DNA from: AWTP1-13 sp035762425
GTDB lineage: Bacteria; Pseudomonadota; Alphaproteobacteria; Rhizobiales; Hyphomicrobiaceae
Direction of reading: 5' to 3'
Length of the DNA stretch: 20,752 nt
Assembly (NCBI GenBank): GCA_035762425.1
Contig: DASTOW010000121.1
Coordinates: 1 to 20,752 of the forward strand
Position 1 is the first letter of the stretch. Each line of letters starts with the position of its first letter. The translations under genes and the position numbers were made by a program. The notes below the pieces were generated by a model, which was given only the letters and a program-made list of their open reading frames with translations, was not told the origin of the DNA and did not search any database. Shown here one piece after another: positions 1-10,179 of this stretch.

Positions 1-863
1 GACACCATCAGGAAGCCTTTCGACAGCGCAACCTGCTCGTAGGCCTTGAACTCGTCCGGCGTCACGAAGCTTTTCACCTCGGCATGCTTGCGCGTCGGCT
101 GGAGGTACTGCCCGATGGTGAGGAAATCCACGTCGGCCGCCCGCATGTCGTCCATCACCTGCAGCACTTCGTCGGGGGTCTCGCCCAGACCGACCATGAT
201 GCCGGACTTGGTGAACATGGTGGGCGCAATCTCCTTGACCCGCTGCAGCAGGCGCAGCGAATGGAAGTAGCGCGCACCGGGGCGGATCTTGAGGTAGTGC
301 GACGGCACCGTCTCGAGGTTGTGATTGAACACATCGGGAGCCGCCTCAACGACCATCTCCAGCGCCCCATCCTTGCGCAGGAAGTCGGGGGTCAGCACTT
401 CGATGGTCGTGTTCGGTGTCTTCGCCCGTACCGCGCGGATCGTCTCGGCAAAGTGGCGCGCGCCACCGTCGTCGAGGTCGTCACGGTCGACCGAGGTGAT
501 GACGATGTGATCGAGGCCGAGCTTGGCCACCGCCTCGGCCACGTTGTGCGGCTCGTTGGGATCAAGCGCCCCCGGCAGCCCGGTGCGCACATTGCAGAAG
601 GCGCAGGCGCGGGTGCAGGTGTCGCCCATGATCATCATGGTGGCGTGGCGCTTGGTCCAGCACTCACCAAGGTTCGGGCAGCCTGCCTCCTCGCACACCG
701 TGTGCAGCTTGTGTTCGCGCACGATGCGGCGTGTCTCGGCCAGCTCCGGGTTTGACGAGGGCACGCGCACGCGGATCCAGTCCGGTTTGCGCAGCACGGG
801 CGTATCCGGCTTGTTGGCCTTCTCCGGATGGCGCGGGGCGCGGGTGTCGAGAACGGTCACCAT
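1..863 (-). CDS. lipA: Lipoyl synthase LipA (3' end cut by window edge)
   Basis: Radical SAM enzyme that inserts two sulfurs into protein-bound octanoyl groups to make the lipoyl cofactor of 2-oxoacid dehydrogenases and the glycine cleavage system. About 287 residues are visible. The auxiliary [4Fe-4S] motif CX4CX5C is present (C57, C62, C68, in CEEAGCPNLGEC), and the radical SAM motif CX3CX2C follows (C83, C87, C90, in CTRACAFC). Further along the family-typical stretches VITSVDRDDLDDGG, VFNHNLETVP and TIGQYLQPTRKH can be read. The family is usually about 310-330 residues, so roughly 30-40 C-terminal residues, including the conserved RSSY serine ligand, lie outside the window. The start is the ATG at 863. 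Only a weak GAGA precedes it, and a TACAAT box lies 9 nt upstream. The gene is downstream of and co-directional with acuI, 132 bp away. Identification is firm; only the C-terminus is unseen. Confidence 0.96.
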   Translation of the reverse strand, partial: MVTVLDTRAPRHPEKANKPDTPVLRKPDWIRVRVPSSNPELAETRRIVREHKLHTVCEEAGCPNLGECWTKRHATMMIMGDTCTRACAFCNVRTGLPGALDPNEPHNVAEAVAKLGLDHIVITSVDRDDLDDGGARHFAETIRAVRAKTPNTTIEVLTPDFLRKDGALEMVVEAAPDVFNHNLETVPSHYLKIRPGARYFHSLRLLQRVKEIAPTMFTKSGIMVGLGETPDEVLQVMDDMRAADVDFLTIGQYLQPTRKHAEVKSFVTPDEFKAYEQVALSKGFLMV

Positions 864-995
864 GACAATCTCATTGTAACGGGTCGAGCCACACCAGAAA
901 ACAAGGCCGTGCACGCGCCGCCTGCATAGCCGCTGCGCGTGCTGCCAGCGTTGCCTGTGGTATCAGACCCTCAGGGACTGACAGCATTGGCCGGC

Positions 996-1982
996 CTATC
1001 CAAGCTCGAGCACCACTCGGCCGCGCACCTTGCCGGCCAAGATGTCCGGGGCCAGTGCGACCACATCGGCGGCCGGTCGCGCGACCGTCATGGCGGCGAG
1101 CTTGGTCTTGTCGACGTCCTGCGCGAGGCGGCTCCAGGCCTCTAGGCGCGCTGGCTCGGGCGCCATCACGGAATCGATGCCGGCCAGCGTCACACCGCGC
1201 AGGATGAAGGGTGCCACCGAGGTCGGCAGGTCCATGCCCTGGGCAAGACCGCAGGCCGCAACCGTGCCGCCGTATTTGGTCATGCTCAGCACGTTGGCGA
1301 GCGTGGCGCTGCCGACGCAGTCGACGGCCCCTGCCCAACGCTCCTTGTTTAGCGGGCGCGGCGTACCCGCCAGCTCACTGCGATCGATCACCTCGGCCGC
1401 GCCGAGGTCCTCCAGATATTGTGCTTCGCCCGCTCGCCCGGTAGAGGCGGTGACCGTGTAGCCGAGCTTGGCCAGCAGGGCGATCGCAACGCTGCCCACA
1501 CCGCCGGCTGCGCCTGTCACCAGCACCGCACCGCTGTGCGGCCGTACGCCGTGCCGCTCAAGCGCCAAAACACACAGCATCGCCGTATAGCCGGCCGTGC
1601 CGATGGCCATGGCCTCGGCGGCTGTGAAGGCTGCCGGCTTCCTGACCAGCCAGTCGCCGTTGACGCGGGCCATCTGGGCGTAGCCGCCAAAATGCGTCTC
1701 GCCGACGCCCCAGCCATTCAGGATCACCTCGTCGCCGGCCTTGAACTGCGGGTGTGTGGACGAGGTCACCGTGCCCGCGAAGTCGATGCCGGGAACCATC
1801 GGCCAGCGACGGATCACCGGCGCCTTGCCGGTGATGGCAAGCCCATCCTTGTAGTTGATGGTCGAATGGCTGACACGCACCAGGACGTTGCCGGGCATCA
1901 GGTCGGCTTCGCCCATCTCCTGCCAGGCCAGCGTCTGGCCGGCATTCCCCTTGGACACGACCAAGGCCTTGAAGCGCTGCAT
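996..1982 (-). CDS. acuI: Acrylyl-CoA reductase (NADPH) AcuI / YhdH-type MDR oxidoreductase
   Basis: Zinc-independent medium-chain dehydrogenase/reductase of the YhdH/AcuI group. It reduces toxic acrylyl-CoA to propionyl-CoA with NADPH, in DMSP/acrylate and 3-hydroxypropionate metabolism. The 328-residue length is typical. The N-terminal GroES-like domain carries STINYKDGLAITGKAPVIR (about 40-58) and the GVGETHFGGYAQ signature (92-103). The Rossmann domain has the nucleotide loop TGAAGGVGS (156-164). No structural zinc cysteine cluster is visible, as expected for the group. The ATG at 1982 is preceded by a strong Shine-Dalgarno, GGAGGTGACGC. It is the last gene before lipA on the minus strand, with no sign of a DMSP lyase or other acrylate gene nearby, so its role here may be general acrylyl-CoA detoxification. 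The exact substrate is inferred from family membership. Confidence 0.9.
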   Translation of the reverse strand: MQRFKALVVSKGNAGQTLAWQEMGEADLMPGNVLVRVSHSTINYKDGLAITGKAPVIRRWPMVPGIDFAGTVTSSTHPQFKAGDEVILNGWGVGETHFGGYAQMARVNGDWLVRKPAAFTAAEAMAIGTAGYTAMLCVLALERHGVRPHSGAVLVTGAAGGVGSVAIALLAKLGYTVTASTGRAGEAQYLEDLGAAEVIDRSELAGTPRPLNKERWAGAVDCVGSATLANVLSMTKYGGTVAACGLAQGMDLPTSVAPFILRGVTLAGIDSVMAPEPARLEAWSRLAQDVDKTKLAAMTVARPAADVVALAPDILAGKVRGRVVLELG

Positions 1983-2485
1983 GCGTCACCTCCGCCGCAA
2001 ATCACGCCCTCGATCCACGACCTGTGGGCGGGCCCGATTATGGCAACCCTCGGGCAGGGTTTACAAAGACCGCATCGAGTTGTGGGCACGACACGACGTG
2101 ATCTCGCACATGCGTCACGTGCCTATTTCGCCACAGACACCTCGCACCCACCCCGTCCCCCACCTGCGACATTCTTGCAGGTCTACTTTGAGGATTACAT
2201 CCGCCATATTGTGACTGAATTGCAGCGCACACAAGAACATCTAGATTAATAATCCATGAATACCAAATAGACCTCAAGATCAACTACTTCTATAAGACCC
2301 GGAAATTTGTGCTTTGCAAGCATCAAGCCCTGCGGCGCCCGGGAAACTCCCTCCTAGTCCTAAAATTCCCGAGTAAGCGACGAGTTTCCGCTTGGCAGCC
2401 GACCGAGCCGGCGCATAGACTCCAACTTCTTGGTAGGCGGGAAGCCACAGCCAAGAGCGCCGGGTTGTCCGGCCGAGGAGGTGTC
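1983..2485. other. Intergenic region between acuI and the micro-protein gene
   Basis: About 500 bp separating divergent genes. The part around 2180-2310 is clearly more AT-rich than its surroundings. An inverted repeat GGAAACTC (2342-2349) / GAGTTTCC (2382-2389) encloses a 32-nt loop. No convincing protein gene was found here in any frame; the longer open stretches have no ribosome site and no recognisable protein character. Confidence 0.5.
2392..2421 (+). promoter_or_regulatory. Possible sigma-70 promoter of the 28-aa gene
   Basis: TTGGCA (2392-2397) and TAGACT (2416-2421) are separated by 18 bp. This would start transcription near 2428 and give a leader of about 58 nt before the ATG at 2486. 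The match is moderate and visual only. Confidence 0.3.
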
Positions 2486-2572
2486 ATGATGGAATTGAGG
2501 ACGAGGCTGAACGTGCTTGCGGCCGTCATCTCCTTCGCCTTTCTGACTGCTGTCGTGTTCGGAATGTTCTGA
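2486..2572 (+). CDS. 28-aa single-span membrane micro-protein
   Basis: A short gene starting ATGATG, preceded by a strong Shine-Dalgarno (GAGGAGGTGTC) and followed by TGA at 2570-2572. The product begins MMELRTRLNVL and continues as an uninterrupted hydrophobic helix ending VVFGMF. It thus has a short positively charged N-terminus, one predicted transmembrane helix from about residue 9 to 27, and no soluble domain. A 9-bp hairpin and a classical intrinsic terminator follow within 100 bp, so this looks like an independent monocistronic transcript rather than a chance frame. I do not recognise a named family. Small single-span proteins of this kind often modulate larger membrane complexes, but nothing in the context points to a partner. 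The case for coding rests on the ribosome site, the amphipathic-to-hydrophobic pattern and the terminator. Confidence 0.6.
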   Translation: MMELRTRLNVLAAVISFAFLTAVVFGMF

Positions 2573-2588
2573 TCATAGGTGCGAGCAC

Positions 2589-2620
2589 GCGCTGATCGTT
2601 GGGACGTTGGGGATCAGCGC
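2589..2620 (+). ncRNA. Hairpin in the 3' UTR of the micro-protein gene
   Basis: GCGCTGATC (2589-2597) pairs perfectly with GATCAGCGC (2612-2620) around a 14-nt GT-rich loop. It lies between the stop codon of the 28-aa gene and its terminator and has no T tract of its own. It may be a 3' UTR stability element or part of a small RNA. Only the structure is seen; a function is inferred. Confidence 0.4.
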
Positions 2621-2636
2621 AGTCACAACAGCAAGG

Positions 2637-2666
2637 GCGCGGGATCACTCCCGCGCTTTTGTTTTT
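2637..2666 (+). terminator. Intrinsic terminator
   Basis: Seven-base-pair stem GCGCGGG / CCCGCGC (2637-2643 with 2650-2656), six-base loop ATCACT, then TTTTGTTTTT. A textbook Rho-independent terminator for the plus-strand micro-protein transcript, ending just before the convergent gene that stops at 2675. Confidence 0.88.
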
Positions 2667-2674
2667 GGCAGCAC

Positions 2675-3016
2675 CTAACGCTTGATCATGTAGCCGAGGA
2701 TTGCGCCCGCCAGCACGGCGTACTCGGGTTGCACCTGGCGCCACGGCACCTGCGGTAGATATTGCGGCCCGAATGTCCACAACGCGGCTGCAATCACAGC
2801 CAGGGCAACGGCCCACGACAGCGTGTGGCTGGATGGCGCCCCTACTTCGCGCAGGACCTGCGCGGCGATGATGCCCACCAGGAAGATGACGATTGCCACC
2901 ACGATGGCGAAGATGAACAGCCGGAACTGACCGACATTGATGTAGCCCATGATGGCCCTGCCCCCGAACCAACCAATGGCAATTTGCAGAAGCAGTAGAA
3001 CGAGACGTCCGAGCAT
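2675..3016 (-). CDS. Small multi-spanning membrane protein (113 aa), unknown function
   Basis: A 113-residue, strongly hydrophobic protein with four likely membrane segments at about residues 3-20, 32-53, 66-82 and 98-110, and a basic C-terminus (YMIKR). The ATG at 3016 has a purine-rich GGGGGG upstream. No enzymatic motif or named family is recognised. Its length, spacing of helices and C-terminal pattern (VLAGAILGYMIKR) closely parallel the next upstream gene at 3181-3519 (LVAGALGGYWLLR), so the two look like diverged tandem paralogues. The 164-bp spacer between them leaves open whether they are co-transcribed. It converges with the terminator of the plus-strand micro-protein gene. It is expected in the inner membrane; no function is assigned. 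Confidence 0.75.
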   Translation of the reverse strand: MLGRLVLLLLQIAIGWFGGRAIMGYINVGQFRLFIFAIVVAIVIFLVGIIAAQVLREVGAPSSHTLSWAVALAVIAAALWTFGPQYLPQVPWRQVQPEYAVLAGAILGYMIKR

Positions 3017-3180
3017 GGCGTGCCCCCCACAAAAAGTGAATGCGCCAGCGGCAACCCCGACGCCAGCTTAGGCAGGCTTAACACGCACTATGGCGAGCTG
3101 AAACCGACCGCAGGCTGCAAATCACATTCGGCTGCGCAGCGCGCGATTGAGCTTGCCTGTGGCGCGACTCAGCCGGGACC

Positions 3181-3519
3181 CTAACGCAGCAGCCAATAGC
3201 CGCCGAGCGCGCCCGCCACCAGGTACAGCGGCTCGGAGATAATGCGGACGCCGGAACCGGCTGCCGGGACAAAGGCCGGCAGCAAAATGACGAAGACGCC
3301 GACAAGCGCACCGACCATCGAGGCCACAAGCATCGCCGTGCGCGGTGCGGGTGCCTGCATCATCTGCGCGATCAGTAGGCCCGCAAGCCAGATGAGCGCG
3401 CCGAGCACCAGCGCATAGACGATGTGGTAGACGCGGCCGAGCGGCAGCAGCGCAACGACCAGCGGCGCCACTACCAGACCAGCAGCCAGCTGCAGCAGCA
3501 AAGTCAACAGGATTGCCAT
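3181..3519 (-). CDS. Small multi-spanning membrane protein (112 aa), paralogue of neighbour
   Basis: A 112-residue hydrophobic protein starting MAILLTLLLQLAAG. Four predicted helices lie at about 3-25, 33-53, 61-82 and 96-110, the same layout as the 113-aa gene just downstream. The ATG at 3519 is chosen because the hydrophobic sequence begins there and GGGGA lies upstream. A longer reading from 3564 would only add a polar, uncharacteristic 15-residue extension. No known domain is recognised. It lies 79 bp downstream of the first TRAP-type binding protein on the same strand. At about 12 kDa with four spans it is too small for a usual TRAP DctQ subunit (generally larger, 160-200 residues), so a transport role is not claimed. 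Confidence 0.72.
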   Translation of the reverse strand: MAILLTLLLQLAAGLVVAPLVVALLPLGRVYHIVYALVLGALIWLAGLLIAQMMQAPAPRTAMLVASMVGALVGVFVILLPAFVPAAGSGVRIISEPLYLVAGALGGYWLLR

Positions 3520-3598
3520 GGCGCGGTCCCCGTGCGTGTGGCGTGCGATGTCGTGCCCCGTCACACGGTGAACCTAGCAGACGGCGGCAGCGCTCACA

Positions 3599-4612
3599 TC
3601 AGCGCTTGCTGCTCTCAACGAAGGCGCGCAGCAGCGAGTCGAGCAGATCGCTCGCCCGAGGGCTGACGGCGCGATAATTCTTCCAAGCCGTGTCTCTGGC
3701 GATTGTCAGCCATGCCGCATAGTCCTCGTAGGTCAGAGCTTGGACCTTCACGCCCGCTTTGGTGAAAACCTCGATCGCATGCTCCTGCGCCTCGCGCTGG
3801 CTGGCCTCGAGATAGATCTCGGATGCTATCGCGGCGTCCTCGAGCGCCTGTCGCTCCGTGCCATTGAGGCTGTCCCAGGTAGCTTTGGAAATGAGGACCG
3901 GCGTGAATACGGTGAGGGTGCTGAAGCCACCGACCGTGACGTACTTGGCCGTCTCGTAGAAGCGATAGCTGACAAATGTCTCAAACGAGCTCTGAGCCAC
4001 GTCGAGCTTGCCGGTCTCGATGGCCGAGCGTACCTCGCTTAGCGGCATCGCCACGATGCGTGCCCCTGCGGCCTCAAGCATCGAATTGAAGTCATTACCG
4101 CCGCCGCTGCGCGCTCCGAGATCCTTGATGGTTTGCGGACCTGTGACGGGCCGCCCGCGGCTGGCCATGCCACCGTCCAGCCACCACCAGGACAGGATGC
4201 GAAAGCCCTTCTCCTCGCAAATGAGCTGCAGCTGTTCCTCGAACTCCGTGTTCTTGAGCAGGGCGGCGAGCTCGGCGCTCGCCGGTACGCCGGGCAGAGT
4301 GACGATGGACAGCTCGGGGAATTTCGACGAGGCATAGCCCATCGGATAGATCGTCATGTCGATCTTCCGCTCTTGCATGGCCTCGTATTGCTTGGGGGGG
4401 TCGCGCACCAGCGACCCGTTCGGATGGATGCGCACCATTAGGTCGGGCACCCTCTTCCTGACTTCGGCGGCGAGCACCTTGGCGGCGCGATGGCGTGCGT
4501 CAGCCTCCGGAAGCTGGTGCGACAGGATCAGATCGCGCGCATGACCAGGTCTAGCCGCGACCAGGGCCGCGCATAGCGCGGCCGCAAACAGCACAACATT
4601 GCGAAATTGCAT
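3599..4612 (-). CDS. TRAP-type solute-binding protein, DctP-like (copy 1)
   Basis: Periplasmic substrate-binding component of a tripartite ATP-independent (TRAP) transporter, 337 residues. The N-terminal signal peptide runs from MQFRNVVLFAAALCAALVAA to about residue 26. The mature protein begins near RDLILSHQLPE. DctP-family features include the HPNGSL-to-QYEAMQ region, the segment GARSGGGNDF with the arginine that usually clamps the substrate carboxylate, and SEVRSAIETGKLDV. The usual GxENP-like element after the helix is replaced by AQSSFET, so the ligand is not predictable. The start at 4612 is chosen because it begins the signal peptide; an upstream in-frame start at 4654 would bury it. 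A close paralogue lies 51 bp upstream on the same strand. No dctQ or dctM membrane component is in the window, so it must work with a distant permease or act as a sensor. Confidence 0.88.
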   Translation of the reverse strand: MQFRNVVLFAAALCAALVAARPGHARDLILSHQLPEADARHRAAKVLAAEVRKRVPDLMVRIHPNGSLVRDPPKQYEAMQERKIDMTIYPMGYASSKFPELSIVTLPGVPASAELAALLKNTEFEEQLQLICEEKGFRILSWWWLDGGMASRGRPVTGPQTIKDLGARSGGGNDFNSMLEAAGARIVAMPLSEVRSAIETGKLDVAQSSFETFVSYRFYETAKYVTVGGFSTLTVFTPVLISKATWDSLNGTERQALEDAAIASEIYLEASQREAQEHAIEVFTKAGVKVQALTYEDYAAWLTIARDTAWKNYRAVSPRASDLLDSLLRAFVESSKR

Positions 4613-4663
4613 TAGACCCTGCTCCGAGATCGATGCCCCCGGCCCCCGCAGCAATTGCGTACA

Positions 4664-5671
4664 TCACCTCTTGCCGCTGTCGATGAAGCTCTGCAGCATC
4701 GCCGAGAACAACTCGGCGGCGCGCGGGCTTACCTCCCGATACTTCTTCCACGAGCTATCGCGGGCAATGTGCAACCAGGCGGCGTACTCGTCGAACGTCA
4801 GTTCACGCACCTTGGCGCCGGCCTTCGTAAAAGCCTCCTGGGCCGACTCCAACGCTTCGCGTTGTGTTGCCTCGAAATAGATGTTGGATGCCCGAGCCGC
4901 GTCGTCGAGCGCCTGGCGCTCCTCGTCGCTGAGGCTGTCCCAGACTGCCTTGGAAATGATGACAGGCGTGAAGGTCACCCAGATGCCCTGGCCGCCCAGT
5001 GTGGAAAACTTGGCCTGCTCGGTGACCCGGAAACTCATCAGAGACTCAAACGAGGTCAGTGCAACGTCGAGCTTGTCCGCCTCCATGGCGGCGCGGATCT
5101 CGCTCGAGGGCATTGAAGAAACGCTGGCGCCGGCCGCAGCCAGCATCTCGTCGAACGCCCGATCACCACCGCGCGCTCTCTGTCCCTTGACACTGGCGGG
5201 GCCGGCAAACTCCTGGGAGCGGCTGGCGACGCCTCCGCCCACCCACCACCAGGTTAAGATGCGGAACCCCTTCTCCTCACAGATGCGCTGCAGCTTTTCC
5301 TCGAACTGCGAACCCTTGAGCAGGCTCGCCGTTTCGGCGCTGGACGGCACGCCCGGCAGCAGGCCGATGGAAAACTCCGGGATCTTTGCCGACTGGTAGG
5401 CGATCGGGTAGACGGCCAGCTCGATCTTGCCTTCGAGCATCGCGTCATACTGCTCTACTGGCTTGATCTTCAGGGAGGAATTCGGATGGAGGCTGATGGT
5501 CAGGTCAAGCCCACGCTTCCTCAACTCTGCCATCAGAACACGGGAGGCTTTGTGGCGGGCGTCGGACTCCGGCCACTGGTGCGACAGGCGCAGCTCGCGC
5601 GCCGAAACTTGTGCAATGCCGGCGAACAGCGCAACACCAGCCACGAACGCCCGCAGAAGTAATCCAGTCAT
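4664..5671 (-). CDS. TRAP-type solute-binding protein, DctP-like (copy 2)
   Basis: 335-residue periplasmic TRAP binding protein, strongly similar along its length to the copy downstream. Shared stretches include ICEEKGFRIL followed by a WWW triplet, FTPVIISKAVWDSL and DEYAAWLHIARDSSWKKYR. The signal peptide is MTGLLLRAFVAGVALFAGIA with cleavage near QVSA-RE. The ATG at 5671 is preceded by GAGGGATTCCCAAGCG, a usable ribosome site, and begins the signal peptide; the open frame extends further upstream to 5857 without protein character. The tandem arrangement suggests a local duplication followed by divergence of specificity. No permease subunits are adjacent. Family is secure; the carboxylate ligand is unknown. 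Confidence 0.88.
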   Translation of the reverse strand: MTGLLLRAFVAGVALFAGIAQVSARELRLSHQWPESDARHKASRVLMAELRKRGLDLTISLHPNSSLKIKPVEQYDAMLEGKIELAVYPIAYQSAKIPEFSIGLLPGVPSSAETASLLKGSQFEEKLQRICEEKGFRILTWWWVGGGVASRSQEFAGPASVKGQRARGGDRAFDEMLAAAGASVSSMPSSEIRAAMEADKLDVALTSFESLMSFRVTEQAKFSTLGGQGIWVTFTPVIISKAVWDSLSDEERQALDDAARASNIYFEATQREALESAQEAFTKAGAKVRELTFDEYAAWLHIARDSSWKKYREVSPRAAELFSAMLQSFIDSGKR

Positions 5672-6073
5672 CGCTTGGGAATCCCTCGTGATCCGCAATA
5701 TTTTTCCAACGGGTATTCCCGCAGAAGAATATCCCCTGTCGGATAGACAATGTAGGAATTGAGGCCAAGGCGAGGCACGAGTCCAGCCCTGTCGGCATCG
5801 CTGCATCGCACTGTGGTCGGGCGGCCTCAGTGCGGCGGCGGCGGTAACGCTGGCCATCCTCGATGAAACTCGGCGCGGGGACCGTGCACGGCTCGGCCGG
5901 GCTGATGGCCTGGGTCGTTCTTGCCGGACCTGGCCGGTTCTGGCCGGACCTGGCCGGACCTGGCCGGACCAGGGTCGCGGGTGGGATGCATCGAGGCCGC
6001 GTACGCCTCGAAGTGAGGGGCTCGACCGTCGCGTCAGCCTTGCTCGAAACGGCAGGACCGCGTCGCAGTGTGC
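5672..6073. other. Intergenic region between metH (C-terminal half) and the TRAP genes
   Basis: About 400 bp with no supported gene. The first 90 bp upstream of the TRAP copy-2 start are AT-richer and probably hold its promoter, though no clear -35/-10 pair stands out. Imperfectly inverted GGGTATTC / GAATATCCC is visible near 5710-5736. A GC-rich 10-bp tandem repeat follows at 5921-5970. No obvious intrinsic terminator was found for the metH operon, which ends at 6074. Confidence 0.5.
5921..5970. repeat. Tandem repeat, 10-bp unit, five copies
   Basis: Five adjacent decamers: TTGCCGGACC, TGGCCGGTTC, then three identical TGGCCGGACC. It lies in the spacer between the metH operon end and the TRAP genes and is in no supported gene. 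Such short perfect repeats are prone to copy-number change. Confidence 0.85.
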
Positions 6074-8766
<2,693 letters not shown>

Positions 8767-8770
<4 letters not shown>

Positions 8771-9096
8771 TGTGGTTGTGCGCAGCCGTCACCACGGGTG
8801 ACAGTGCCGTTCCCAATCCCAGAACGCGTACATGCCCACAACGCGGGCATGGCGGTGCCGCCGATCTTGCAGGGTGTCGGTGTCGGTCGCAGTTGTTTGC
8901 ATAGCGTCCGTTCACCACGCACCGGCCACCGAAAATAGCGGCCGCCAGCGCGATCGATGGCCTTGGCGACCTGAGGCCGGCGGTAGTACCTCGCCACAAT
9001 CTTCCTGTCGGACAGCGGCGCGGGCTCCGGCATCCCGGCAATGCTCTTGGGTGCCGGCGTTGCACAATGCGCGGATGCGTCTTGGGGGTAAGGCAT
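8767..9096 (-). CDS. Small unknown gene between the two metH halves (109 aa; frame uncertain)
   Basis: ATG at 9096 follows a perfect Shine-Dalgarno AGGAGG with 6-nt spacing (AGGAGGTTGACA-ATG), 21 nt after the stop of the homocysteine domain gene. The TGA at 8767-8769 overlaps the GTG of the next gene, so translation initiation and coupling are both supported. The first 60 or so residues look protein-like, with DRKIVARYYRRPQVAKAIDR followed by AGGRYFRWPV. After that the composition degrades. In the neighbouring minus-strand frame, open from 9065 to 8763, the C-terminal half instead reads a zinc-ribbon-like PPCPRCGHVRVLGLG and stops one base before the ATG at 8761. Possibilities are a genuine 109-aa protein, an assembly or real frameshift joining the two frames, or a decaying insert. 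No family recognised. Confidence 0.45.
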
Positions 9097-9117
9097 TGTC
9101 AACCTCCTAAGGCAGCA

Positions 9118-10179
9118 TCACCCGTGCACGAAGGGTTCGAGGCCGGACAGACGCATCTTGCGCTCGATCCTGGGTAGCTTGCGCGGAGGGAACTTGGCAG
9201 CATGCGCGGCGATCTCAGCGATGTGCTCAGGGGTCGAGCCGCAGCAGCCGCCAACGATGTTGACGAGCCCCTCGCGCATCCAGGGCTCGATGTGACCGGC
9301 CATTTCGCACGCGCCCTCGTCGTACTCGCCCATGGCGTTGGGCAGGCCTGCGTTCGGATAGGCGATGACGTGCGTCTCGGCGACGGCCGCGATCTCGGCG
9401 ATGTAGGGTCGCATCAGCTCGGCGCCGAGCGCGCAATTGAGGCCGAGCGCGAAGGGCTTCAAGTGCCGCATGGAGAAATAGAAGGCCTCCGGTGTCTGCC
9501 CGGACAGGGTGCGGCCCGAGCGGTCGGTGATGGTGCCTGAGATGATCAGTGGCAGCTCGACGCCCGTCTCGTCGAATACCGTCAGCGCGGCAAAGCCCGC
9601 CGCCTTGGCGTTCAGTGTGTCGAAGATGGTCTCGATCAGCAGCAGGTCGGCGCCGCCCTCGATCAGGCCGCGCGCCTGCTCGGAATAGGCCTCGACCAGC
9701 TCGTCGTAGCTGACATTACGGAAGCCGGGATTGTTGACGTCGGGTGAGATGGAGGCGGTGCGGTTGGTGGGCCCCATGGCACCGGCGACGATGCGCGGCC
9801 GATCCGGTGTCTTGGCCGTTGTTGCATCGGCCGAGGCGCGAGCAAGCTTGGCGGCGGCGACGTTCATCTCGAACGAGAGATCCTCCATGCCATAGTCGGC
9901 GAGCGAGATGCGCTGCGCATTGAAGGTGTTGGTGCAGACGATGTCGGCGCCCGCCTCAAGATAGCCGGAATGGATAGCGCCGATCGCCTGCGGCTGCGTC
10001 AGCACGAGCAGATCGTTGTTGCCTTTGACGAGCTTGCTGTGGCCGGCGAAGCGCTGGCCGCGATAATCCGCCTCCTCCAGCTTCAGGCGCTGGATCATGG
10101 TGCCCATGGCGCCGTCGATGATGAGGATGCGCTTGTGGGCTGCCGTCCTCAGCGCGGCAATGCGTTCGCTGCGGGTCAT
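9118..10179 (-). CDS. metH: Methionine synthase homocysteine-binding subunit (MetH N-terminal half)
   Basis: 353-residue homocysteine S-methyltransferase domain equivalent to residues 1-353 of full-length MetH. It binds and activates homocysteine at zinc. IIDGAMGTMIQ (20-30) and NTFNAQR (84-90) are family signatures. The three zinc cysteines are visible as C249 in LGLNCALGAEL and C312/C313 in GGCCGSTPEHI. The protein ends MRLSGLEPFVHG, which in fused MetH proteins is the point where the linker to the pterin domain starts, so the protein is complete as a module rather than truncated. The ATG at 10179 overlaps the metF stop by 4 nt (ATGA), indicating translational coupling. A longer reading upstream overlaps metF and is not real. 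It presumably forms a complex with the C-terminal MetH polypeptide. Confidence 0.94.
   Translation of the reverse strand: MTRSERIAALRTAAHKRILIIDGAMGTMIQRLKLEEADYRGQRFAGHSKLVKGNNDLLVLTQPQAIGAIHSGYLEAGADIVCTNTFNAQRISLADYGMEDLSFEMNVAAAKLARASADATTAKTPDRPRIVAGAMGPTNRTASISPDVNNPGFRNVSYDELVEAYSEQARGLIEGGADLLLIETIFDTLNAKAAGFAALTVFDETGVELPLIISGTITDRSGRTLSGQTPEAFYFSMRHLKPFALGLNCALGAELMRPYIAEIAAVAETHVIAYPNAGLPNAMGEYDEGACEMAGHIEPWMREGLVNIVGGCCGSTPEHIAEIAAHAAKFPPRKLPRIERKMRLSGLEPFVHG

Noticed and set aside
84..755. Long plus-strand open frame opposite lipA
   Set aside because: It is the antisense of lipA, whose iron-sulfur motifs are unmistakable; the plus-strand product has no family features or ribosome site.
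871..987. 38-aa minus-strand open frame between acuI and lipA
   Set aside because: Weak ribosome site and Ala/Arg-rich composition; more likely leader or spacer DNA.
2342..2389. Inverted repeat GGAAACTC / GAGTTTCC upstream of the micro-protein gene as a riboswitch or operator
   Set aside because: The loop is 32 nt and arms only 8 bp; upstream of the proposed transcription start. Kept as a note in the intergenic entry, not as a regulatory element.
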